The position numbers and the translations under genes are program-made. The notes beneath the pieces were generated by a model that ran no database searches, was not told the DNA's origin, and saw only the letters and a program-made list of their open reading frames with translations. DNA of 64,000 bases, taken from assembly GCF_003054555.1 (NCBI RefSeq), contig NZ_CP026304.1, positions 1,488,001 through 1,552,000 of the forward strand. Direction: 5' to 3'. The first letter of the stretch is position 1; the number at the start of each line of letters is the position of its first letter. This DNA comes from Streptomyces lunaelactis (GTDB lineage: Bacteria > Actinomycetota > Actinomycetes > Streptomycetales > Streptomycetaceae). Positions 54,663-64,000 of the stretch are shown in pieces.

Positions 54663-55768
54663 GCGGTGACCTTTCGCGTCTCGGCGCCGACAGCCTCGGC
54701 GAGGGTGGCGTACGGGCTCGCCTTCAGGCGTGCGGCGAGTCCCTTGTGCAGGGCGCGGGCGTAGAAGGGGCCCTCGTAGATGAAGGCGCTGTAGCCCTGG
54801 ACGAGCGTGGCGCCCGCGAGGATGCGCTGCCAGGCGTCCTCGGCGTTCTCGACGCCGCCGACGCCCACCAGGGTGATCCGGTCGCCCACGCGCGCGTAGA
54901 GGCGCCTGAGGACCGCCAGGGAGCGCTCCTTGACGGGCGCGCCGGACAGTCCGCCGGTCTCCTTGACCAGCGCCGGGTCGGACTTCAGGCCGAGGCCGTC
55001 CCGCGCGATGGTCGTGTTGGTGGCGATGATGCCGTCGAGACCGAGCTCGAGAGCGAGGTCCGCGACCGCGTCGACGTCCTCGTCGGCCAGGTCCGGCGCG
55101 ATCTTGACGAGGAGCGGTACACGACGGTCCTGGACGCTGCGGTCGGCCGCCTCGCGTACGGCGGTGAGCAGGGGGCGCAGCGACTCGGTCGCCTGGAGGT
55201 TGCGCAGGCCGGGGGTGTTGGGCGAGCTCACATTGACCACGAGATAGTCGGCGTGGCGGGCCAGGCGCTCCGTCGATGTCACGTAGTCGCCGACGGCGTC
55301 CGCCTCCGGCACGGCCTTCGTCTTGCCGATGTTGACTCCGACGGTGGTACGGAAGACCTCGCGGCGGGCCCCCAGGCGCTCGGCCACGGCCGCCGAGCCC
55401 TCGTTGTTGAAGCCCATGCGGTTGATCAGCGCACGGTCCGGCACCAGCCGGAAGAGCCGCTTCTTGGGGTTGCCGGGCTGCGGCTCCGCGGTGACCGTGC
55501 CGATCTCGATGTGGTCGAAGCCGAGCATCGTCATACCGTCGATGGCGACCGCGTTCTTGTCGAAGCCGGCGGCGAGGCCGAAGGGGCCGTGCATGCGCAG
55601 GCCGAGCGCCTCGGTGCGCAGTTCCTTGTACCGCGGCGCGAGGACGGCCGCGACGAGCGTACGCAGCACGGGGATGCGGGCCGCGAGGCGGATCCAGCGG
55701 AAGGCCAGGTAGTGCGCCTGCTCGGGGTCCATCCGCTTGAAGACCAGGTTGAAGAAGAGCTTGTACAT
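54659..55768 (-). CDS. pyrD: dihydroorotate dehydrogenase (quinone), class 2
   Basis: A 369-aa FMN enzyme that oxidises dihydroorotate to orotate with quinone as acceptor at the membrane. The N-terminal amphipathic helices ([20 protein letters not shown]) are the class 2 membrane-binding part; the barrel has [32 protein letters not shown] (catalytic Ser) and [18 protein letters not shown] chose ATG 55766-55768 (GAGGA upstream). The 56-bp gap to carB contains a strong hairpin. Confidence 0.95.
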   Translation of the reverse strand: MYKLFFNLVFKRMDPEQAHYLAFRWIRLAARIPVLRTLVAAVLAPRYKELRTEALGLRMHGPFGLAAGFDKNAVAIDGMTMLGFDHIEIGTVTAEPQPGNPKKRLFRLVPDRALINRMGFNNEGSAAVAERLGARREVFRTTVGVNIGKTKAVPEADAVGDYVTSTERLARHADYLVVNVSSPNTPGLRNLQATESLRPLLTAVREAADRSVQDRRVPLLVKIAPDLADEDVDAVADLALELGLDGIIATNTTIARDGLGLKSDPALVKETGGLSGAPVKERSLAVLRRLYARVGDRITLVGVGGVENAEDAWQRILAGATLVQGYSAFIYEGPFYARALHKGLAARLKASPYATLAEAVGAETRKVTA

Positions 55769-55786
55769 GTTGGGTGTCCTCACGAA

Positions 55787-55818
55787 GGAGGGGGACACCG
55801 TTGCCGGTGTCCCCCTCC
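55787..55818 (-). terminator. strong hairpin in the carB-pyrD gap
   Basis: A perfect 14-bp stem (55787-55800 with 55805-55818), loop TTGC, starting 6 bases after the carB stop and 18 bases before the pyrD start. It might end part of the pyr transcripts or act as a processing or stabilising signal. Confidence 0.75.
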
Positions 55819-55824
55819 GGGTGG

Positions 55825-59125
<3,301 letters not shown>

Positions 59126-59133
<8 letters not shown>

Positions 59134-60262
59134 GCTGGCCCTCCATCAGGGATACGAAGCGGTCGAAGAGGTACGCGGCGTCGTGCGGGCCCGCGGCCGC
59201 CTCTGGGTGGTACTGGACGCTGAAGGCCGGCTGGTCGAGCAGTCGCAGGCCCTCGACCACGTTGTCGTTGAGGCAGACGTGGGAGACCTCGGCGCGGCCG
59301 TAGGGGGTGTCGGAGACCTGGTCGAGCGGGGCGTCGACGGCGAATCCGTGGTTGTGCGCGGTGACCTCGACCTTGCCGGTGGAGCGGTCCTGCACGGGCT
59401 GGTTGATGCCTCGGTGGCCGTACTTCAGCTTGTACGTGCCGAAGCCGAGCGAGCGGCCGAGCAGCTGGTTGCCGAAGCAGATGCCGAAGAGCGGGGTCCT
59501 GCGCTCCAGGACGCCCTTGATCACGGTCAGGTCGGCGGTGGCCGGGTCGCCGGGACCGTTGGACAGGAAGACGCCGTCGGGGCCGACCGCGTACACATCG
59601 TCGACGGTGGCGGTGGCGGGCAGGACGTGCACCTCGATGCCGCGCTCGGCCATGCGGTGCGGGGTCATGCCCTTGATGCCGAGGTCGATGGCGGCGACGG
59701 TGAAGCGCTTGGTTCCGATCGCCGGGACGACGTACGTCTCCTTGGTGGCGACCTCGGCGGAGAGGTTCGAGCCCTGCATCTCGGCCGACTGGCGCACCTC
59801 GGCGAGCATCGTGCCCGCGTCGGGCAGCGCGTTGCCGGAGAAGATGCCGACGCGCATCGCGCCGCGCTCACGCAGATGGCGGGTGAGCGCGCGGGTGTCG
59901 ATGCCGCTGATGCCGACGATGCCCTGGGCGACGAGCTCGTCGTCCAGGGAGCGACGGGCGCGCCAGTTGGAGGCCACGCGCGCGGGGTCGCGTACGACAT
60001 AGCCGGCGACCCAGATCCGCCCGGACTCGTCGTCCTCGTCGTTGACGCCGGTGTTGCCGATGTGGGGGGCGGTCATCACGACGACCTGGCGGTGGTACGA
60101 GGGGTCGGTGAGCGTCTCCTGGTAACCGGTCATTCCGGTGTTGAACACCGCCTCGCCGAAGGTCTCCCCCACGGCCCCGTAGGCGCGGCCGCGGAAGGTG
60201 CGGCCGTCCTCCAGGACGAGTACGGCGGGAGCCTTGGCGGCTCCCCGGGTGGAGATCGTCAT
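59126..60262 (-). CDS. carA: carbamoyl phosphate synthase small chain
   Basis: A 378-aa glutaminase subunit supplying ammonia to CarB. The class I glutamine amidotransferase domain has [15 protein letters not shown], the nucleophile Cys in [17 protein letters not shown], and the His/Glu pair in [15 protein letters not shown]. The N-terminal domain has [15 protein letters not shown] chose ATG 60260-60262 (GGAAGG upstream). It overlaps the upstream membrane protein gene by 4 bp. Confidence 0.96.
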
Positions 60263-60828
60263 CGTGCGGTGCCTTCCGTCGTGTGCGAGTTCTGCGTGCT
60301 GTTGATGGCTTCGACCCAGGTGCTGTGCTCGGCCGCGTGGTCGGAGCGGAAGCCGGAGTCGATCAGCGTCCCGCCGTGCGCCCACGTGACGATCAGCAGT
60401 CCGCCCTCGGCGAGGACCTTGCCCGCGATGCCCTTGTCGAGCCGGGCCTCGCGCAGTGCTTCCCTCGGGACGAAGAAGTCGCTCGCTCCGGGGCGTACGA
60501 CGTCGAGGCCCGCGTCGGTGAGCGTGAGCTCGACCCGGCTGCGTACACCCAAGCCGTGGGCCACGATCCGGTCGAGCCACTGTCCGGCGGTCGTGGAGCC
60601 GTGGTACCGGCCCCTCAGCTCAAGTTTCGCCTCACCCGGCGCCTCGGGCGCGGTGGGCAGCTCCGGGAGGCCGGACTGGAGGCTGCCACGCCACTTCCAG
60701 CCCTGGCGCATCAGCCAGTAGACAAGGGCGATGAAGAGCAGCAGTCCGGCGACCCAGCCGAGGCGAGCGGCCCAGTCCGTCACGTCCGCCGACTTCTGCT
60801 CGGCGGCCAGTTGGATGAATGGAGTCAC
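60259..60828 (-). CDS. membrane protein of the pyr operon, PH-like
   Basis: A 189-aa protein with one membrane segment ([20 protein letters not shown], residues ~23-42) and a basic Trp-rich juxtamembrane part (GWKWRGSL), followed by a beta-rich cytoplasmic domain. It is found between pyrC and carA in actinomycetes; the function is unknown. It overlaps both pyrC and carA by 4 bp, so it is translationally coupled with them. I infer a scaffolding or regulatory role in pyrimidine synthesis only from its position. Confidence 0.85.
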   Translation of the reverse strand: MTPFIQLAAEQKSADVTDWAARLGWVAGLLLFIALVYWLMRQGWKWRGSLQSGLPELPTAPEAPGEAKLELRGRYHGSTTAGQWLDRIVAHGLGVRSRVELTLTDAGLDVVRPGASDFFVPREALREARLDKGIAGKVLAEGGLLIVTWAHGGTLIDSGFRSDHAAEHSTWVEAINSTQNSHTTEGTAR

Positions 60829-62111
60829 GCCAGCTTCCCGTCCACGACCGTTGCCCGGCCCCGCAGGAAGGTGTGGGTGACGCGTCCCGGCAGCTCACGG
60901 CCCTCGTAGGGGGTGTTGCGGCTGCGGGAGGCGAAGCCCGCGGGGTCCACGCGTCCACGGTATGCCGGATCGACGAGGGTGAGGTTCGCGGGCTCACCTG
61001 CCGAGACGGGCCGTCCGTGGCCCTCCAGGCGGCCGATCTGCGCGGGCCGGAAGGACATCCGGTCGGCGACGCCCGCCCAGTCGATGAGACCGGTGTCGAC
61101 CATCGTCTGCTGGACGACGGAGAGCGCGGTCTCCAGGCCCACCATGCCCATGGCGGCGGCGGCCCACTCGCAGTCCTTGTCCTCGTGCGGGTGCGGGGCG
61201 TGGTCGGTGGCGACGCAGTCGATGGTGCCGTCGGCGAGGGCCTCGCGCAGGGCCAGCACGTCGGCCTCGGTGCGCAGCGGCGGGTTCACCTTGTAGACGG
61301 GGTTGTACGAGCGTACGAGCTCATCGGTGAGCAGCAGGTGGTGCGGCGTGACCTCGGCGGTGACGTTCCAGCCCTTGGACTTGGCCCAGCGGACGATCTC
61401 GACCGAGCCTGCGGTGGAGAGGTGGCAGATGTGCACGCGCGAGCCGACGTGGGCGGCGAGGAGGACATCGCGGGCGATGATCGACTCCTCGGCGACGGCC
61501 GGCCAGCCGCCGAGGCCGAGCTCGGCGGAGACGACGCCCTCGTTCATCTGGGCGCCCTCGGTGAGGCGGGGCTCCTGGGCGTGCTGGGCGACGACCCCGT
61601 CGAAGGCCTTCACATACTCCAGGGCCCGGCGCATGATCACCGCGTCGTCGACGCACTTGCCGTCGTCGGAGAAGACCTTCACGCCCGCGGCGGAGTCGTG
61701 CATGGCGCCGAGCTCGGCGAGCTTCTTGCCTTCGAGGCCGACGGTGACGGCGCCGATGGGCTGAACGTCGCAGTAGCCGGACTCCTTGCCGAGTCGGTAG
61801 ACCTGCTCGACCACACCGGCCGTATCGGCGACCGGGAAGGTGTTGGCCATGGCGTGCACGGCGGTGAAGCCGCCGACGGCGGCCGCCTTGGTGCCGGTGA
61901 GGACGGTCTCTGAGTCCTCGCGGCCGGGCTCGCGCAGATGGGTGTGCAGGTCCACGAGACCGGGCAGCAGGATCTGTCCTGCGGCCTCGACGACCGTCGC
62001 GTCCCCGGCTTCGAGGTCCGTGCCGACCTCGGCGATGGTCTCGCCGTCGATCAGGACGTCCTGCGCCTCGCCGCCCAGCACCTTCGCGCCGCGAATAAGG
62101 ATCTTGCTCAT
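60825..62111 (-). CDS. pyrC: dihydroorotase
   Basis: A 428-aa type I dihydroorotase, catalysing cyclisation of carbamoyl aspartate. Metal ligands are in GLVDLHTHLREPGRED near residue 58 and ATDHAPHPHEDKDCEW near 308. A conserved Lys/Asp region lies in VFSDDGKCV (an Asp-type third site). ATG 62109-62111, 2 bases downstream of the pyrB stop. Confidence 0.96.
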   Translation of the reverse strand: MSKILIRGAKVLGGEAQDVLIDGETIAEVGTDLEAGDATVVEAAGQILLPGLVDLHTHLREPGREDSETVLTGTKAAAVGGFTAVHAMANTFPVADTAGVVEQVYRLGKESGYCDVQPIGAVTVGLEGKKLAELGAMHDSAAGVKVFSDDGKCVDDAVIMRRALEYVKAFDGVVAQHAQEPRLTEGAQMNEGVVSAELGLGGWPAVAEESIIARDVLLAAHVGSRVHICHLSTAGSVEIVRWAKSKGWNVTAEVTPHHLLLTDELVRSYNPVYKVNPPLRTEADVLALREALADGTIDCVATDHAPHPHEDKDCEWAAAAMGMVGLETALSVVQQTMVDTGLIDWAGVADRMSFRPAQIGRLEGHGRPVSAGEPANLTLVDPAYRGRVDPAGFASRSRNTPYEGRELPGRVTHTFLRGRATVVDGKLA

Positions 62112-62113
62112 GG

Positions 62114-63100
62114 TTACTGGTTCTCCTCGGTGCGCGCGGGGGTGGGGCTGACGGCGGGCTCATTGCCGCCCAGAAGCAGATACAGGACGGCCATACGGGT
62201 CGAGACGCCGTTGGCGACCTGCTCGACGGCCGTGCAGCGGTCGGAGTCCGCGACCTGCGCGGTGATCTCCATGCCGCGGTTCATCGGGCCGGGGTGCATC
62301 ACGATCGCGTGCTCGGGCATCCGGGCCATGCGGTCGCCGTCCAGGCCGTAGCGGCGCGAGTACTCGCGCTCGGTCGGGAAGAAGGCGGCGTTCATCCGCT
62401 CGCGCTGCACACGCAGCATCATCACCGCGTCGGACTTCGGCAGCACCTCGTCCAGGTCGTACGACACCTCGCACGGCCAGCTTTCGACGCCGATGGGCAC
62501 GAGGGTGGGCGGGGCGACGAGGGTGACCTCGGCGCCGAGGGTGTTCAGCAGCAGGACGTTGGAGCGGGCCACGCGGCTGTGCAGGATGTCGCCGACGATC
62601 GTGATCCGGCGGCCTTCCAGGTCACGCCCCAGGCCGGCGTCCGCGCCGACCAGGCGGCGGCGCATCGTGAAGGCGTCGAGCAGTGCCTGGGTGGGGTGCT
62701 CGTGCGTGCCGTCGCCGGCGTTGACGACCGCGCCGTCGATCCAGCCCGAGGTGGCGAGCCGGTAGGGAGCGCCGGAGGCGCCGTGCCGGATGACGACGGC
62801 GTCCGCGCCCATCGCCTCGAGCGTCAGCGCGGTGTCCTTGAGGGACTCGCCCTTGGAGACCGAGGACCCCTTGGCGGAGAAGTTGATGACATCGGCGGAC
62901 AGCCGCTTGGCGGCGGCCTCGAAGGAGATCCTGGTCCGCGTCGAGTCCTCGAAGAAGAGGTTGACGACGGTACGGCCGCGCAGGGTCGGCAGTTTCTTGA
63001 TCGGCCGGTCGGCGACCCGGGCCATCTCTTCGGCGGTGTCGAGGATCAGCACGGCGTCGTCGCGGGTGAGGTCGGCGGCCGAGATGAGGTGACGCTTCAT
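62114..63100 (-). CDS. pyrB: aspartate carbamoyltransferase catalytic chain
   Basis: A 328-aa enzyme joining carbamoyl phosphate and aspartate. It has the carbamoyl phosphate site [19 protein letters not shown] and [15 protein letters not shown]. No regulatory PyrI chain is encoded nearby, so feedback is expected from PyrR and CarB instead. I chose ATG 63098-63100 because homologs begin at [11 protein letters not shown]. The 142-bp gap to pyrR has no obvious hairpin. Confidence 0.96.
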   Translation of the reverse strand: MKRHLISAADLTRDDAVLILDTAEEMARVADRPIKKLPTLRGRTVVNLFFEDSTRTRISFEAAAKRLSADVINFSAKGSSVSKGESLKDTALTLEAMGADAVVIRHGASGAPYRLATSGWIDGAVVNAGDGTHEHPTQALLDAFTMRRRLVGADAGLGRDLEGRRITIVGDILHSRVARSNVLLLNTLGAEVTLVAPPTLVPIGVESWPCEVSYDLDEVLPKSDAVMMLRVQRERMNAAFFPTEREYSRRYGLDGDRMARMPEHAIVMHPGPMNRGMEITAQVADSDRCTAVEQVANGVSTRMAVLYLLLGGNEPAVSPTPARTEENQ

Positions 63101-63242
63101 CTGGGTGTGCTCCGTTTGTCTGGAGGTCGTGGGTCCGGCCTGCGGCGGAGCCGCTTTGGGATGCGGCGCCGGACAAGCACAGCGGCATGCGGGCGCGCAG
63201 GTGGCACGTCCGTACGGGGATTCGGAGGCGTACGGAGAGGTG

Positions 63243-63860
63243 CTACTGCTCGCCGGCCGGGGCGGTCTCGCTCCCCCAGACTTCGTCCGGGGGGACCCCC
63301 ACCTCGCTTCGCTCGCCGAGCAGCACGGTGTCGCGACCGTCCTCCTCGGCGAGCAGGACCTTGACCGTCTCCCGCAGCGACGTGGGGAGGTTCTTGCCGA
63401 CATAGTCGGCGCGGATGGGGAGTTCGCGGTGGCCGCGGTCGACCAGGACCGCGAGCTGCACGGCGCGCGGCCGGCCGATGTCGCCCAGCGCGTCGAGCGC
63501 GGCGCGGATGGTGCGGCCGGAGAAGAGCACGTCGTCGACGAGGACGACCAGCCGGCCGTCGATGCCGTCACCGGGGATCTCGGTGCGGGCCAGCGTGCGG
63601 GCGGGCCGCATACGCAGGTCGTCGCGGTACATGGTGATGTCGAGGGAGCCGACCGGGATCTTGCGGCCGGTGATCTCTTCGAGCTTGTCGGCGAGCCGGC
63701 GGGCGAGGAAGACACCGCGGGTCGGAATGCCGAGAAGCACCACGTCGTCGGCGCCCTTGGCGCGTTCGACGATCTCGTGGGCGATGCGGGTCAGTACCCG
63801 CGCGATGTCGGGAGCCTCGAGAACGGGGCGGGCGACATCGGAACTGCCTTGCGTGTCCAT
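63243..63860 (-). CDS. pyrR: bifunctional PyrR regulator/uracil phosphoribosyltransferase
   Basis: A 205-aa PRTase-fold RNA-binding protein that represses the pyr operon when UMP is high. It has [23 protein letters not shown], the PRPP loop [18 protein letters not shown] and [21 protein letters not shown]. After the normal end of the fold (TVLLGER), the last 22 residues ([12 protein letters not shown] and SETAPAGEQ) come from a 39-bp palindromic repeat plus its flank, so the C-terminus is element-derived. Start GTG or ATG at 63858-63860. It heads the operon. Confidence 0.95.
   Translation of the reverse strand: MDTQGSSDVARPVLEAPDIARVLTRIAHEIVERAKGADDVVLLGIPTRGVFLARRLADKLEEITGRKIPVGSLDITMYRDDLRMRPARTLARTEIPGDGIDGRLVVLVDDVLFSGRTIRAALDALGDIGRPRAVQLAVLVDRGHRELPIRADYVGKNLPTSLRETVKVLLAEEDGRDTVLLGERSEVGVPPDEVWGSETAPAGEQ
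63271..63309 (-). repeat. 39-bp palindromic repeat inside pyrR
   Basis: It has the same layout as the tandem units at 30199-30276: a C-run, a CTTCG centre, a G-run, ACCCCCA and CTCGCTT. It is translated as [12 protein letters not shown]. The insertion lies near the C-terminus, where it is unlikely to hurt the enzyme. Confidence 0.88.
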
Positions 63861-63946
63861 ATGAAACGGACCTCCTTCTCCGCCTCACGGGACGGATCTT
63901 AAAGGACGTCGAAATTGCGCCACCCACGTTACCAGGGCCTTGCGCG

Positions 63947-63981
63947 GCCCCTTGTACCGCCCCTTGTACCGCCCCTTGTCC
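63947..63981. repeat. three 12-bp tandem units upstream of the pyr operon
   Basis: GCCCCTTGTACC occurs at 63947-63958 and 63959-63970, with a third, slightly different copy to 63981. It is in the region between pyrR and the gene beyond the window edge (bldD in S. coelicolor, from memory). Confidence 0.8.
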
Positions 63982-64000
63982 GGCCCGGGCAGAGACCGGT

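Overview
The window is a high-GC actinobacterial chromosome segment, almost certainly from a Streptomyces. The evidence is the very high G/C in third codon positions, the frequent GTG/TTG starts, and a gene order that, from memory, follows the S. coelicolor core chromosome from rbpA (SCO1421) to pyrR (SCO1488). It is housekeeping core with lineage-specific changes; no prophage, plasmid, CRISPR array, rRNA or tRNA was found.

Layout. 1-4.9 kb: 3' end of rbpA with a strong terminator, fxsA, ppm1 (polyprenol-phosphate mannose synthase), an amidohydrolase behind an Lrp-type regulator, and a small Cys-containing protein. 4.9-12.4 kb: a phosphotransferase, an unknown 374-aa protein, a small conserved-looking ORF, an acyl-CoA dehydrogenase, the remains of a chitinase gene, a TetR regulator, a Tat-exported C39 peptidase and a P-loop kinase. 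12.4-17.2 kb: a possible small RNA, an EccA/CbxX-type AAA ATPase with TPR-like N-terminus, and two overlapping CNNM/CBS membrane proteins. 17.3-23.5 kb: a leftward operon ribD-ribE-ribM-ribBA-ribH-hisE-hisG-PH protein headed by a clear FMN riboswitch. 23.6-27.9 kb: an orphan DasR-type promoter plus terminator with no gene between them, an NmrA-like SDR, a divergent ROK regulator/MFS pair, and a DUF5995-type protein. 27.9-32.7 kb: a putative basic amino acid catabolic module (permease, Lrp regulator, nitrilase-family amidase, flavin amine oxidase/2-monooxygenase). 32.9-37.9 kb: an incomplete conservon (cvnABC without the GTPase), an RsbW-like ATP-binding protein and a SigB/F/G-type sigma factor. 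38-46.4 kb: GuaB1, a SorC-type sugar regulator, rpe, an MMPL transporter, rsmB and fmt. 46.6-53.5 kb: a small HTH protein, priA without helicase motifs, metK, coaBC, rpoZ, gmk and sIHF. 53.8-63.9 kb: the complete pyrimidine operon pyrR-pyrB-pyrC-(membrane protein)-carA-carB-pyrD-pyrF.

How the parts work together. The pyr operon supplies UMP de novo, and gmk, GuaB1 and the rib operon draw on purine and GTP pools. metK, coaBC, fmt, rsmB, rpoZ, gmk and rbpA serve central translation, transcription and cofactor needs. The nitrilase and oxidase resemble the DavA/DavB type pair (amino acid 2-monooxygenase, then amidase).

Most notable points: (1) a 39-bp palindromic repeat that is translated in frame, twice in tandem in the nitrilase-family gene, once at the end of pyrR, and perhaps once, diverged, in ppm1; (2) two DasR-responsive chitinase-type promoters whose chitinase genes are missing, one with a C-terminal GH18 scrap left; (3) matching triads of TTGCGC sites at 21-22 and 30-31 bp intervals upstream of both transcription units of the amino acid module, a likely Lrp regulon signature; (4) an 88-bp MITE-like element with perfect 17-bp inverted ends abutting a stop codon; (5) a promoter-hairpin-terminator arrangement that could be a roughly 70-nt small RNA.
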